Below are positions 42,037-51,868 of a stretch of DNA of 64,000 nt, one piece after another (positions within the stretch are counted from its first letter, which is position 1; each line of letters begins with the position of its first letter). The notes below the pieces were generated by a model, which saw only the letters and a list, made by a program, of their open reading frames with translations, did not search any database and was not told where the DNA came from. This DNA is from an uncultured Olleya sp. Lineage in GTDB: Bacteria; Bacteroidota; Bacteroidia; Flavobacteriales; Flavobacteriaceae. The DNA lies in NCBI GenBank assembly GCA_947503885.1, contig CANNFD010000001.1, positions 372,001 to 436,000 on the forward strand. Reading direction: 5' to 3'. The translations under genes were made by a program, and so were the position numbers.

Positions 42037-42137
42037 AAAAAAAGGCAAGCTACCTACATCACACCGCTACGACCATTTACCTTTGCTTCGTTCCCGACCT
42101 GGAGGATTCAACAGGAGCTGGTTGTGTAGGACTTGCC
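42037..42137 (-). ncRNA. ffs: Bacterial small SRP RNA (4.5S type)
   Basis: On the minus strand, a roughly 100-base hairpin closed by GGCAAG / CTTGCC. The conserved SRP54-binding tip is evident: CAGGTCGGGAACGAAGCA, with GGAA tetraloop and asymmetric loop as in the family consensus CAGGTCCGGAAGGAAGCA. A CTCCTGTTGA segment lies on the 5' side, and a T-run follows. It partners Ffh in cotranslational targeting of membrane proteins. Promoter directly upstream. Confidence 0.92.
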
Positions 42138-42142
42138 AGGTG

Positions 42143-42172
42143 CAAATATACAAACTTTTAATATTTTCACAA
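42143..42172 (-). promoter_or_regulatory. Promoter of the SRP RNA gene
   Basis: On the minus strand TTG (42172-42170), 19 bases, then TATATTTG (42150-42143): a model Bacteroidota promoter six bases before the RNA. Confidence 0.85.
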
Positions 42173-42226
42173 TCATTTTTTATAATCAATTTTAATAAAT
42201 AACTTGCTCTCAAATATTTTTACAAA

Positions 42227-43264
42227 ATGAAAGCATTTAAACACCTTACAGTCATATTTTTAACACTATTACTAACCGCTTGCGGTAATGATATTGAAGC
42301 ACAAAAAAAGAGTTTTTCAGTGGTAACTAATGCCCAAAATGGTACAATTAGCATTGATAAAACGTTAGAAATAACACTTAAAAATCCTAAAAACTTAGAA
42401 GTTACTTCAGTGAGTTATGAGTTAGACGGAAAAAAGCTTGAGGCTAAACAACCGCTTTCAGAGTTTAAGTTAGGCGAACATAACCTAAAAACAACCGTAA
42501 ATTTTGATGGCGAAACTGCAATTATCAATCAAACTATTGCTTTATTAAGTGATGTGGCTCCTAAATTTTTAACCGTAGAAGTAATTAATACCTTCCCGCA
42601 CGACAACACCTCTTTTACCCAAGGTTTAGAGTTTAATAATGGGGTGTTATATGAAAGTACTGGACAGCGTGGCGAATCTAAAATTAGAAAATTAGATTAT
42701 AAAACTGGAGATGTTATTGCAGAGACTGCTATTCCTGATGCCTTTTTTGGCGAAGGGATTACCGTACTTAACAATACCGTATACCATCTGACATGGTTAG
42801 GTAAAAAAGGGTTTACCTACGATGCCACTACCCTAGAGAAAAAAGGGAGCTTTAATTATGGACAAAGTAAAGAAGGCTGGGGTTTTGCTAACGACGGAAC
42901 CAAGTTATATAAAAGCGACGGAACTAGCCTTATTTGGACTTTAAACGCGGACACTTTAGTGGAAGAAGACCATATACAAGTTTGCACTACCAAAGGAAAA
43001 ATTGGACGATTAAACGAAATTGAATGGGTAAACGGTAAAATTTATTCTAACATCTGGGAAAAAAACGGAATCGCCATTATCAATCCTAAAAATGGTGCTG
43101 TAGAGGCAGTTATAGACTGTACTTTTTTAACCAAACAGATTCCTAATTTTTCGATTAACGAAAATTGTTTAAACGGGATTGCTTACAATCCAGACACAAA
43201 AACCTTTTTCTTAACAGGAAAGCGTTGGGATAAACTATTTGAGGTAAAAATCGTTGAAAATTAA
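42227..43264 (+). CDS. Glutaminyl-peptide cyclotransferase, lipoprotein
   Basis: Converts N-terminal Gln of exported peptides to pyroglutamate. 345 residues: lipoprotein signal with lipobox LTACG (Cys near residue 19), a short beta-domain to about 110, then the five-bladed propeller with FTQGLEFNNGVLYESTGQRG, YHLTWLGKKGFTYD, GEGI and a closing FFLTGKRWDKLFEVKI. Asn after the lipobox Cys and +2 Asp could influence sorting, which differs in Bacteroidota. Single gene. Confidence 0.9.
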   Translation: MKAFKHLTVIFLTLLLTACGNDIEAQKKSFSVVTNAQNGTISIDKTLEITLKNPKNLEVTSVSYELDGKKLEAKQPLSEFKLGEHNLKTTVNFDGETAIINQTIALLSDVAPKFLTVEVINTFPHDNTSFTQGLEFNNGVLYESTGQRGESKIRKLDYKTGDVIAETAIPDAFFGEGITVLNNTVYHLTWLGKKGFTYDATTLEKKGSFNYGQSKEGWGFANDGTKLYKSDGTSLIWTLNADTLVEEDHIQVCTTKGKIGRLNEIEWVNGKIYSNIWEKNGIAIINPKNGAVEAVIDCTFLTKQIPNFSINENCLNGIAYNPDTKTFFLTGKRWDKLFEVKIVEN

Positions 43265-43373
43265 TGTAATGCCAACTGTTAAAAGATTATAATTTAGCTG
43301 TTAAAGTCTCTTAATATTAATTTGTGGTTGATTGATAATTCTACTTTTGGAATACAAACAACCATAAAACCCA

Positions 43374-44099
43374 TTGAAACCATTACTTTACTTAATAGTC
43401 TTTTTAACTACCGTTGGCGTATCCGCACAAACTATTAATGGTGTTGTTTACGACTCAATCGCTACTGTTAGTGCTATTAAAATTGAAAACTTAGCTAATA
43501 AACAGATGACCTTATCTGATAGTACAGGACAGTTTTATATAGTAGGACAAGTCAATGACACACTAAGCTTTAGTTCTATTTTTTACGAAAATCAAAAGGT
43601 AGTTATTAAAACTATTCATAGTACAGAACCTTTAGTAATCGAGCTTAAAGCTGTAGTTAATAATTTGGATGAAGTCAAACTAGTTACCGCATATAAAGAA
43701 CAACTCAGAACCATTGAAACCGCACAAGCAACACTGGGCAATCAATTAGCTAATGATAAAAAAAACAATCCACACCTTTACGGACAACTAAATAATAAAG
43801 GTTTAGATATTATTGAAATAATTGGTTTAATTGGCAAACTGTTTAAAAACAAAAACAAAGCAACACCTGTTGTGGTAGCAACTTATAAGGATTTTAAACA
43901 ACTGTTTGAAACCTCAAAATTATTTAATAATAAGCTACTAAAAGACACCTTAAATATCCCTGAAGATAATACCAACTTGTTTTTTCAATATATTGAAGCC
44001 AAACAGCTAGATAGTGAATTATTAAAAGAAGCTAAAGCCATTTATCTTTTAGATATTTTAATTAAGTCTGGCGCCGAATTTAATTTGCTTTTTCAATAA
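43374..44099 (+). CDS. Exported carboxypeptidase-like regulatory-domain protein
   Basis: 241 residues, start TTG at 43374 preferred because it precisely opens a signal peptide (MKPLLYLIVFLTTVGVSAQ) and no ATG is near. The first 90 residues after it form a CarboxypepD_reg-like beta-domain (GVVYDSIATVSAIKIENLAN, SDSTGQFYIVGQVNDTLSFS), as found at the start of TonB-dependent receptors, but no receptor barrel follows. The rest is helical and unrecognised. Probably periplasmic or outer-membrane associated. Confidence 0.7.
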   Translation: MKPLLYLIVFLTTVGVSAQTINGVVYDSIATVSAIKIENLANKQMTLSDSTGQFYIVGQVNDTLSFSSIFYENQKVVIKTIHSTEPLVIELKAVVNNLDEVKLVTAYKEQLRTIETAQATLGNQLANDKKNNPHLYGQLNNKGLDIIEIIGLIGKLFKNKNKATPVVVATYKDFKQLFETSKLFNNKLLKDTLNIPEDNTNLFFQYIEAKQLDSELLKEAKAIYLLDILIKSGAEFNLLFQ

Positions 44100-44170
44100 A
44101 AATAAAGACACATACTAAATACCCTTTAAAAAAGTTATATTTTAGTCGACCAAAGTTACAATTACAATTT

Positions 44171-45727
44171 ATGAAGCGTACGCTATATTTTATCTGCTGT
44201 GTTGGATTTATCTTATTATGGAGTTCTTGTCGTAAGGATTTCGAGTTTCAGGCTAGTACTGGAAGTTTAGAATTCTCAAAAGACACTGTATATTTAGATA
44301 CTATTTTTGCAAATATTGGGTCTAGTACTTACAACCTTAAAGTATATAATAATAGTAATGAAGACATCTCAATACCCAATGTAAAATTACAAAATGGCGA
44401 AAACTCGGGGTATCGATTAAACCTAGACGGTCAAGCAGGAAAAAGCTTTGATAACGTACAGATATTAGCAAAAGATAGTTTGTTTGTATTTATTGAAACT
44501 ACTTTTAACACCTCTAACGAACCATTACTAACAAACGAATTTTTATACACCGACAAGATTCTTTTTGATTCTGGAAGCAATCTACAAGATGTGGATTTAG
44601 TCACTTTAGTAAAGGATGCTGTGTTTATCTATCCAGACAAAGATAATACTACAGGCGTCATTGAAACCTTGACACTAACAATCGATGGACAACCGGTTGA
44701 AACCGAAATACAAGGTCGCGAGCTACTACCAGACGAGTTAACTTTTACAAACCAAAAACCTTACGTGGTTTATGGCTATGCTGCTGTGCCAACTGGCGAA
44801 ACACTAACAATTAATGCTGGTGCCCGTGTGCATTTTCATGCTAACTCAGGATTATTAGTCTCTGAAGGCGCAACCTTAAATATTAACGGTGCATTAAGTA
44901 CAGACCAAGAAGCATTAGAAAACGAAGTGATTTTTGAAGGCGATCGTTTAGAGCCACTATTTAGTAATGTCCCAGGACAATGGGGCACCATTTGGTTGTT
45001 TGAAGGCAGTTTAAACAACACTATCAATTACGCGACTATAAAAAATGCAACAGTTGGTGTTTTATCAGATGGTAATGCGGATGCAACAACAGATAAATTA
45101 ACTATAACCAATTCGCAAATATATAATGTTAGCACGTTTGGTATCTTAGGACGAAACACATCAATAACAGCAGAAAATTTAGTGTTAAATAATGCTGGTC
45201 AAGCAAGTTTTGCAGCTACTTTAGGCGGAAAATACAACGTCACCCACTCTACTATTGCTAACTATTGGAACAGTAGTTTTAGACAGTTTCCTGCCCTATT
45301 AATTAACAATTTTGTTATTGATGCAGATAACACTGCTTTTGTTTCAGATCTAACTGAAGCTAATTTTAGTAATTGTATTATTTATGGTAACGACAACCCT
45401 GAGTTATTAATTGATGAGATTGAAGACGACGCAGTCGTATTTAACTTTAAGTTTACTAATTGCTTATTACGTTTTCAGGATAACAGTAACTTCTTTTCTA
45501 GCCCAAATTATGATTTTGATGATGCCACACATTATGAAAACATGCTTTTTAATGAAGACCCTAATTTTAGAGACGCGTTTGAAAATGATTTAATAATTGG
45601 TTCAGATTCTGCAGCTAATGGTCAAGGTAATGGGACCTTTGCAACGCAAGTACCAAATGATATTTTAGGTGTTAACAGAACAGCAAGTCCAGATTTAGGA
45701 GCGTATCAGCATGTTACTTTTGAATAA
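44171..45727 (+). CDS. Lipoprotein with right-handed beta-helix region
   Basis: 518 residues: lipoprotein signal (lipobox WSSCR), an Ig-like N-terminal part (KVYNNSNEDISIPNVKLQNG) and a region of repeated short strands with Asn ladders (INYATIKNATVGVLSDGN, LTITNSQIYNVSTFGILG) typical of parallel beta-helices. It ends with ILGVNRTASPDLGAYQH, a phrase often seen in choice-of-anchor Q-type surface proteins. Likely a surface lipoprotein of unknown role. Starts 71 bases after the preceding gene. Confidence 0.75.
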   Translation: MKRTLYFICCVGFILLWSSCRKDFEFQASTGSLEFSKDTVYLDTIFANIGSSTYNLKVYNNSNEDISIPNVKLQNGENSGYRLNLDGQAGKSFDNVQILAKDSLFVFIETTFNTSNEPLLTNEFLYTDKILFDSGSNLQDVDLVTLVKDAVFIYPDKDNTTGVIETLTLTIDGQPVETEIQGRELLPDELTFTNQKPYVVYGYAAVPTGETLTINAGARVHFHANSGLLVSEGATLNINGALSTDQEALENEVIFEGDRLEPLFSNVPGQWGTIWLFEGSLNNTINYATIKNATVGVLSDGNADATTDKLTITNSQIYNVSTFGILGRNTSITAENLVLNNAGQASFAATLGGKYNVTHSTIANYWNSSFRQFPALLINNFVIDADNTAFVSDLTEANFSNCIIYGNDNPELLIDEIEDDAVVFNFKFTNCLLRFQDNSNFFSSPNYDFDDATHYENMLFNEDPNFRDAFENDLIIGSDSAANGQGNGTFATQVPNDILGVNRTASPDLGAYQHVTFE

Positions 45728-45813
45728 CACCTTATAATTACTTGAAGTTTTAACAATATTTTGGCATAATAATTGTGTTTTCACTAACATCTAACGTTAT
45801 AAACCCACTTATT

Positions 45814-46431
45814 ATGAAAGCTAAAACAATTACTCCTGCTCTATTAGTTATTTTTTTCTTGTCTTTTACAACAGTAATATTCGGACAAAATAAATCTAAC
45901 ACGGATCAAGAAGCTTTAAACCTTCTTTTAATTACCCATCTCATTAATGAGAATATAAATGATAAACCTAACAAGCCCTATTTAGGTGAAATGACCTTAA
46001 AAAACGGGGATGTTATTGAGGGGAATTTTAGTTTAAACAATCCAATAGGTGAAAACTATGTTGTTATTCATTTTATGGAAAATGAAAGTAAAATATACCC
46101 AGTTGATACCATAGATGAAGTGTTACTTTATAAAACAGATGAAACAAATTTCGATACAGTTTTCAAATCTGTAAAACAGGAGAAAACACTTTTAAGAGAA
46201 GTATATAATAAAAATAACGAAGTAGCTATTTATGATACTGCTATAAGACCATTTAACAATACACTTTCTGGTGAAGTGTATATTAAGGAAAAAGAAGAAC
46301 TAAAAGCCACTTGGTTTTTTTGGACTTCAGGACCTAAACATGATTTACTAAGGTATATTAGAAACAAAGATGGTATACGTTATAAAAGAAAAGACTTTGA
46401 AAGTTTAGAAGACTTATTCAAAAAAGTATAA
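45814..46431 (+). CDS. Hypothetical exported protein
   Basis: 205 residues from the ATG at 45814, chosen because it opens a signal peptide (MKAKTITPALLVIFFLSFTTVIFGQ); the longer frame would put 13 residues before it. The body is beta-rich, with MTLKNGDVIEGNFSLNNPIG resembling the Sm/DUF6438-like NGDVIEG pattern of some exported Bacteroidota proteins. No known function. A terminator follows immediately. Confidence 0.6.
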   Translation: MKAKTITPALLVIFFLSFTTVIFGQNKSNTDQEALNLLLITHLINENINDKPNKPYLGEMTLKNGDVIEGNFSLNNPIGENYVVIHFMENESKIYPVDTIDEVLLYKTDETNFDTVFKSVKQEKTLLREVYNKNNEVAIYDTAIRPFNNTLSGEVYIKEKEELKATWFFWTSGPKHDLLRYIRNKDGIRYKRKDFESLEDLFKKV

Positions 46432-46432
46432 C

Positions 46433-46465
46433 AAAAAAGCCTGCTATATCAGCAGGCTTTTTTTT
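46433..46465 (+). terminator. Intrinsic terminator
   Basis: GCCTGCT-ATATC-AGCAGGC with A-run before and eight T after, two bases downstream of the hypothetical exported protein gene; it also faces the convergent glyA. Confidence 0.9.
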
Positions 46466-46479
46466 CCGCGAAAGCGAAA
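46463..46479. repeat. Short hairpin TTTCCGC-GAAA-GCGAAA (copy A)
   Basis: One of three similar short palindromes with TTTCGC arms in this window; here it lies just downstream of glyA on the glyA strand. Confidence 0.4.
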
Positions 46480-46496
46480 TATATAATTATAATATA

Positions 46497-47771
46497 CTAA
46501 GCTACAAACAAAGGTAACTCACTCATCATTGCATTAACTTTAATTGCAATTTCGTCTAGTTTATCTTCGTTATCATGATTCATAATCACTTGATCAATTA
46601 AATCTACGATAGCTTCCATTTGGTTTTCTTTTAACCCTCTAGTTGTAATAGCAGCTGTACCAACTCTAATTCCAGAAGTTACAAATGGTGATTTATCGTC
46701 AAAAGGCACCATGTTTTTATTAACAGTAATGTCTGCTTTAACCAATGCATTTTCGGCATCTTTACCTGTAATGTTTTTGTTACGTAAATCAATTAACATC
46801 ATGTGGTTATCTGTACCACCAGAGATAATTTTATAACCACGTTTAACAAATGCTTCTGCCATAGCTGCTGCATTTTTTTTAACTTGTAGCATGTAATGCA
46901 TAAACGGTTCTGATAACGCTTCGCCAAATGCAATTGCTTTAGCTGCAATAATATGCTCTAACGGTCCACCTTGATTTCCTGGAAATACTCCAGAATCTAA
47001 AAGCGAAGACATCATCCTTAATTTTCCGTTTTTAAGCTTTAATCCAAATGGGTTTTCAAAATCTTTACCCATTAATATCATACCACCTCTAGGTCCACGT
47101 AATGTTTTATGTGTTGTAGTTGTAACAATATGACAGTGTGGTAACGGGTCGTTTAAAATACCTTTAGCAATTAGTCCCGCTGGATGTGACACATCTCCTA
47201 ATAATAAGGCACCAACGCTATCTGCAATTTTACGAAAACGCTCAAAATCCATATCTCTAGAGTATGCAGACGCACCAGCAATTATTAATTGTGGTTTTTC
47301 GCGAGTTGCAATCTCTTGAATTTTATCATAGTTTAAAACTCCAGTTTCTTGGTCAACACCATAAAACACAGGGTTGTATAATTTACCTGAAAAGTTTACA
47401 GGAGAGCCATGTGTTAAATGTCCACCATGTGATAAATCAAAACCTAAAATTTTATCTCCTGGTTTTAGTACTGCATGATACACAGCAGTATTAGCTTGAC
47501 TTCCTGAGTGTGGTTGTACGTTAGCATAAGCTGCACCAAACAAAGTTTTTGCTCTGTCAATTGCTAATTGCTCCACCTCGTCAACTACTTCACAGCCTCC
47601 ATAATAACGCTTTCCAGGGTAACCTTCTGCATATTTGTTAGTTAGCACAGACCCTGCAGCTTCCATAACTTGGTCACTAACAAAGTTTTCTGATGCAATT
47701 AGTTCTATACCATGTATTTGGCGTTCTTTTTCTGCCTGAATTAATTCAAAAATCTGTTCGTCGCGTTGCAT
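46497..47771 (-). CDS. glyA: Serine hydroxymethyltransferase
   Basis: PLP enzyme interconverting serine and glycine with tetrahydrofolate. 424 residues, normal length. Motifs: [39 protein letters not shown] and the PLP lysine in [15 protein letters not shown]. Upstream on its strand lie a TATTTTTG -7 element (47838-47831) and a hairpin 17 bases before the start codon. Confidence 0.97.
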   Translation of the reverse strand: MQRDEQIFELIQAEKERQIHGIELIASENFVSDQVMEAAGSVLTNKYAEGYPGKRYYGGCEVVDEVEQLAIDRAKTLFGAAYANVQPHSGSQANTAVYHAVLKPGDKILGFDLSHGGHLTHGSPVNFSGKLYNPVFYGVDQETGVLNYDKIQEIATREKPQLIIAGASAYSRDMDFERFRKIADSVGALLLGDVSHPAGLIAKGILNDPLPHCHIVTTTTHKTLRGPRGGMILMGKDFENPFGLKLKNGKLRMMSSLLDSGVFPGNQGGPLEHIIAAKAIAFGEALSEPFMHYMLQVKKNAAAMAEAFVKRGYKIISGGTDNHMMLIDLRNKNITGKDAENALVKADITVNKNMVPFDDKSPFVTSGIRVGTAAITTRGLKENQMEAIVDLIDQVIMNHDNEDKLDEIAIKVNAMMSELPLFVA

Positions 47772-47788
47772 AATTGTATGTTTTTTAA

Positions 47789-47807
47789 TTTTCGCTTAAA
47801 GCGAAAA
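47789..47807. repeat. Perfect hairpin TTTTCGCTT-A-AAGCGAAAA in the glyA leader (copy B)
   Basis: A 9-1-9 base palindrome ending 17 bases upstream of the glyA ATG, within the predicted 5' leader. Confidence 0.6.
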
Positions 47808-47915
47808 CCGTTTTGTCGTTAAATATTTATCAAAAATAAGAAATACTGCTTGTAAATAGTTCAAAAAACATATATTTACTTAGAATTTATAAACAACAAA
47901 TCAACAATTAGACCT

Positions 47916-49208
47916 ATGCCATTATCAGCAAATAATCCAGATAGAAAATCGTGGTTACACGTGGATAAAAATTCTGACTTTCCTATTCAAAACATTCCTT
48001 TTGGGGTGTTCTTAACTAGAGATGACATCATCACTATTGGAACACGAATCGGAGATACAGCTATAGATTTAGGGGCTTTACACCAATTAGGTTATTTTGA
48101 AGGCATCCCATTAACGGATGATATTTTTCTTCAAGATACTTTAAACGATTTTATTGCAGATGGACGTAAAACATGGCGTTTAGTAAGAAATAGAATTGCA
48201 GAAATTTTTGATGCAGACAATGATTCGCTTAAAAATAATGTAAAGCATAAAGAGATTGTTTTATTTCGTTTAGACGAAATTGAAATGCAATTACCTGTTC
48301 AAATCGGAGATTATACCGATTTTTACTCAAGTATAGAACACGCAACTAACGTTGGGACAATGTTTAGAGACCCTGATAATGCCTTATTACCTAACTGGCT
48401 ACATATTCCGGTTGGTTATCATGGTAGAAGTAGCTCCATCATACCTTCTGGCATCCCTATACATAGACCACAAGGTCAAACTTTACCTGCTGGCGCTACA
48501 GAACCAGTCTTTGGTCCTAGTAAGTTAGTAGATTTTGAATTAGAAATGGCGTTTATCACCACAGATGCTAATGACCTAGGAGAACCAATCCCTGTTAATG
48601 AAGCTGAAGAATACATCTTTGGATTAGTGTTATTTAATGATTGGTCTGCACGTGATATCCAAAAATGGGAGTATGTGCCATTAGGACCATTTTTAGCTAA
48701 AAACTTTGCGTCTTCAATCTCTCCTTGGATAGTTACTTTAGATGCTTTACAGCCTTTTAAAGCAGACAGTCCAAAACCACTTAAAAAGCTATTACCTTAC
48801 CTGCAACAATCAGGAAAAAAGAGTTACGATATTAATTTAGAAGTAGCAATCCAACCTGAAAAAGCAAAAGAAACTATTGTTAGTAAATCTAACTTTAAGC
48901 ATATGTATTGGAGCATGTCGCAACAATTAGCACATCATACAGTAAACGGATGTCCAGTAAACTCTGGAGACATGATGGGTAGTGGTACAATTTCTGGACC
49001 AACACCAGATAGCTACGGATCGATGTTAGAATTATCTTGGAGAGGTGAAAAACCTGTTAAACTAAATAACGGAACAGAGCGTAAATTTATCAATGATAAT
49101 GATACTGTTATTATGAGAGGGTATTGTGAAAAAGATGGAACGCGTATTGGTTTTGGTGAAGTTAAAACTAAACTATTACCAATTTTTGAAGCTAAAAAAA
49201 CCAAATAA
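47916..49208 (+). CDS. fahA: Fumarylacetoacetase
   Basis: Last enzyme of tyrosine catabolism, splitting fumarylacetoacetate to fumarate and acetoacetate. 430 residues with the full FAH layout: N-terminal SH3-like domain, then PVQIGDYTDFYSSIEHATNV, the catalytic-loop HIPVGYHGRSSSI, metal ligands in DFELEMAF and LVLFNDWSARDIQKWEYVPLG, and HTVNGCPVNSGDMMGSGTIS near the end. Single gene with its own terminator. Confidence 0.97.
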   Translation: MPLSANNPDRKSWLHVDKNSDFPIQNIPFGVFLTRDDIITIGTRIGDTAIDLGALHQLGYFEGIPLTDDIFLQDTLNDFIADGRKTWRLVRNRIAEIFDADNDSLKNNVKHKEIVLFRLDEIEMQLPVQIGDYTDFYSSIEHATNVGTMFRDPDNALLPNWLHIPVGYHGRSSSIIPSGIPIHRPQGQTLPAGATEPVFGPSKLVDFELEMAFITTDANDLGEPIPVNEAEEYIFGLVLFNDWSARDIQKWEYVPLGPFLAKNFASSISPWIVTLDALQPFKADSPKPLKKLLPYLQQSGKKSYDINLEVAIQPEKAKETIVSKSNFKHMYWSMSQQLAHHTVNGCPVNSGDMMGSGTISGPTPDSYGSMLELSWRGEKPVKLNNGTERKFINDNDTVIMRGYCEKDGTRIGFGEVKTKLLPIFEAKKTK

Positions 49209-49232
49209 TAACTTGCTTAATATTAAAAGATT

Positions 49233-49270
49233 AACCCTTAAATCTCACAATTTAAGGGTTTTCTTTTTTG
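49233..49270 (+). terminator. Terminator of fahA
   Basis: AACCCTTAAAT / ATTTAAGGGTT-like stem with a short loop and a T-rich tail, 25 bases after fahA. Confidence 0.8.
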
Positions 49271-49326
49271 TTTTGGCACGTTAATTGAAATTCTACTAAA
49301 ATAGAAACCAATTAAATCCAAAAAAG

Positions 49327-50508
49327 ATGAGAAACTTTACTCTTATTACAGTACTTCTTCTGGTACTAACATCTTGTGTTGGAAGAAAACAAATCGAAAA
49401 ACAATTACATTCTGGTAATTATGATTTAGCAATTAGTAACGCACTAAAAAAACTAGAAACCAACAAAGACAAAAAGCGTAAGCAAAGCTATGTTGTGATT
49501 TTAAAAGAGGCGTATTACAAAGTAGTTGAGGACGACCTAAACAAAATTAACCACTTAACTAAAGATGGTAATCCAGAGTTGTTTGAAACTATTTATAACA
49601 CTTATCTAGACTTAGAAGCGCGTCAAAACGCTATAAAACCAGTGTTGCCACTAAAAATTGGTAGAAAAACATTAAAGCTAAATTTTAATGATTATAGTGA
49701 TCAAATTATAGATTATAGAGCCAAAGTATCTGACTATAAATATACTCAAGCGCTAAGCCTTATGGCATCTGATGACAAGTTTGATAACCGTCAAGCATAT
49801 GACTTATTAGAAGACATTGAAGCTATAAATGCTAATTATAAAGACGTTAGACAATTAATGGAAACTGCACATTTTAAAGGGACTGATTTTGTTTTAGTTA
49901 CTATTGAAAACCAAACACGTCAAATCATACCACAACGTTTGGAAGCAGATTTATTAAATTTTGACACCTATGGTTTAGATCAATTTTGGACAGCATATCA
50001 TGCTAACTCTAATAGTAACATTGATTATGACTACGCGATGCAATTACAATTACAACGTATTAATATATCACCAGAGCGTATTACCGAAAAACAAATATTA
50101 CGCAAAAAAGACATTGTTGATGGTTGGGAATACCAATTAGATGCTAATGGTAACGTTGCAAAGGACAGTTTAGGTAATGATATTAAACAAGACAAAATAG
50201 TTAATGTTAAAGCTAGACTTTTAGAAATTAATCAATTTAAATCAACTCAAGTTATTGCTAAAGTAATTTACAAAGATTTAAAGCAAAACCAAATTTTAGA
50301 CCATTTTCCTATTGATAGTGAGTTTATATTTGAAAACACTTTTGGTACAGTTAGAGGAGATAAAAGAGCTTTAAATGACCAAGACTTAAAGTTATTAAGA
50401 AACAGAAAAGTCCGTTTTCCAAGTAACGAGCAAATGGTTTATGATACTGGAGAAGATTTAAAATTTAAATTAAAAGATATTATAAATAGGTATAGTTTTA
50501 AAAGCTAA
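49327..50508 (+). CDS. Hypothetical lipoprotein (393 aa)
   Basis: Lipoprotein signal with lipobox LTSCV (MRNFTLITVLLLVLTSCVG). The first 200 residues are helical with TPR-like spacing (HSGNYDLAISNALKKLE, RQAYDLLEDIEAINANYKDV); the C-terminal half alternates strands (VNVKARLLEINQFKSTQVIA, FPIDSEFIFENTFGTVRGD). This resembles conserved flavobacterial lipoproteins of unknown function. Probably attached to the outer membrane inside face. Single gene. Confidence 0.7.
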   Translation: MRNFTLITVLLLVLTSCVGRKQIEKQLHSGNYDLAISNALKKLETNKDKKRKQSYVVILKEAYYKVVEDDLNKINHLTKDGNPELFETIYNTYLDLEARQNAIKPVLPLKIGRKTLKLNFNDYSDQIIDYRAKVSDYKYTQALSLMASDDKFDNRQAYDLLEDIEAINANYKDVRQLMETAHFKGTDFVLVTIENQTRQIIPQRLEADLLNFDTYGLDQFWTAYHANSNSNIDYDYAMQLQLQRINISPERITEKQILRKKDIVDGWEYQLDANGNVAKDSLGNDIKQDKIVNVKARLLEINQFKSTQVIAKVIYKDLKQNQILDHFPIDSEFIFENTFGTVRGDKRALNDQDLKLLRNRKVRFPSNEQMVYDTGEDLKFKLKDIINRYSFKS

Positions 50509-50511
50509 CTA

Positions 50512-50546
50512 AAAAAAACTCTCAAAGTGATTTGGGAGTTTTTTTA
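50512..50546 (+). terminator. Intrinsic terminator
   Basis: AACTCTCAAA-GTGA-TTTGGGAGTT (with G:T pairs) between A- and T-runs, just after the lipoprotein gene. Confidence 0.8.
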
Positions 50547-50600
50547 TGTATTATTTACAGCAGACTATGTTTAGCCAATAAACCGTAAACGGTATTTATT

Positions 50601-51104
50601 CTATACTTTTTTATTGATTAAAATTTTAATCATATAAAAAATCGGAATTCCAACTAATAAAATCGGAAAGAAGGGTTCAAAATAATTTCCAAATTCAGTC
50701 TTATTTCCAAGACCATTTAAAATGGAAGTCGAAGTAAGAAACAGACACATAACTCCTATAATCAACCCTATAACACGTAACATTTGTGTTGACATTTTAT
50801 AATTATACTTCGCATTATTTTCATTTATAGCTGTCGGATAACTAAATACCCAAGGATATTGATTTAATTTATAAATAGCAGCAGCTATAACCCCACAAAT
50901 TATTGGACTTGCCCAAAGTATATCTTTAGTGCCATATCCATTTTTATCTTTTGAAGGCCAATTAAAATGAATTGGTAGTTTTTCAGGTAATTGCTGATAA
51001 TACATACCTATTAAAACAGCCGAAATCACAATAAGCAAAAAAGTCAAACCCTCGATAGACTTATCAAGTTTGCTTTTCTCTATTTTAATTTTTGGTCGAT
51101 TCAT
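50601..51104 (-). CDS. DUF1648 membrane protein
   Basis: 167 residues with four transmembrane helices. The loop after the first helix (LPEKLPIHFNWPSKDKNGYG) is the DUF1648 signature, known from SdpI-like immunity proteins and many stand-alone membrane proteins. Here only the DUF1648 half is present, without the SdpI C-terminal helices. Function unknown. Confidence 0.75.
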   Translation of the reverse strand: MNRPKIKIEKSKLDKSIEGLTFLLIVISAVLIGMYYQQLPEKLPIHFNWPSKDKNGYGTKDILWASPIICGVIAAAIYKLNQYPWVFSYPTAINENNAKYNYKMSTQMLRVIGLIIGVMCLFLTSTSILNGLGNKTEFGNYFEPFFPILLVGIPIFYMIKILINKKV

Positions 51105-51254
51105 ATAAAAAAACAGATTTAAAGTTATAATATAAGAAAATGTAGCTTTTTAAATGAAAATTCAAAATAGTCTAGATGTATAAAATATTAAACTTAATAT
51201 ACATTAATACAACACAGAGTTTTTAGTCGAATTGTTGATTTAGTCGCTTAATAA

Positions 51255-51797
51255 TTAGTTTTCAATTGGAAAATAGTTCTTCGTGTTTCCCTCGATAGTA
51301 TTCTTAAGATTGGTAAGATTAGTCTCTTCTTGTGTTTTTAGAGAACTTGATACCAAAGCCAATATTGACTTAGAAACCATTCCATTTCCAACACTAGAAG
51401 TACTTGAACTTATTTTTGTTTTTTCATTAATCGACTCCATAGAAATTGTATAATCCATATCCATAAAATCAGATGTAAAATTCATTGATATCGATTTGTT
51501 AGGGACAATGTTAGTAATTGTTTCTCTAATAATCATCTCTTGTTCATTAGTTACAAAATACACATCCGAAACTGCTCCAACTGTACCAGGAGTACCACTA
51601 ACATGTTCAATTTTTTGAAAACCATCCAACCAGTCAGACATTTTTTCTTCATCTTGACTAACTGCCCAAGATTCTGCTAATGACTTATTAACCATTATTT
51701 CACTTTCATAAGCTACCTCTGATTTAATTTGTCCAATAAGAAAAAACCCAACAACCAAGATTGCCAATATAATTAAGATGTATTTTAAGTATTTCAT
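51255..51797 (-). CDS. SRPBCC-family protein with membrane anchor
   Basis: 180 residues. A single N-terminal helix (YILIILAILVVGFFLIG) is followed by an SRPBCC/START-like fold: VAYESEIMVNKSLAESWAVS, a W-L-D-G-F stretch (MSDWLDGFQKIEHVSGTPG) and a long C-terminal helix. Such proteins bind hydrophobic ligands; the anchor would place the domain on the outer side of the inner membrane. Ligand unknown. Confidence 0.75.
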   Translation of the reverse strand: MKYLKYILIILAILVVGFFLIGQIKSEVAYESEIMVNKSLAESWAVSQDEEKMSDWLDGFQKIEHVSGTPGTVGAVSDVYFVTNEQEMIIRETITNIVPNKSISMNFTSDFMDMDYTISMESINEKTKISSSTSSVGNGMVSKSILALVSSSLKTQEETNLTNLKNTIEGNTKNYFPIEN

Positions 51798-51868
51798 TTT
51801 TTATGAGTTTAAATTAGCATTTATTTTGAATCAAGTCTTAAAGATGTTTCATTTAATTTAGCAACTAA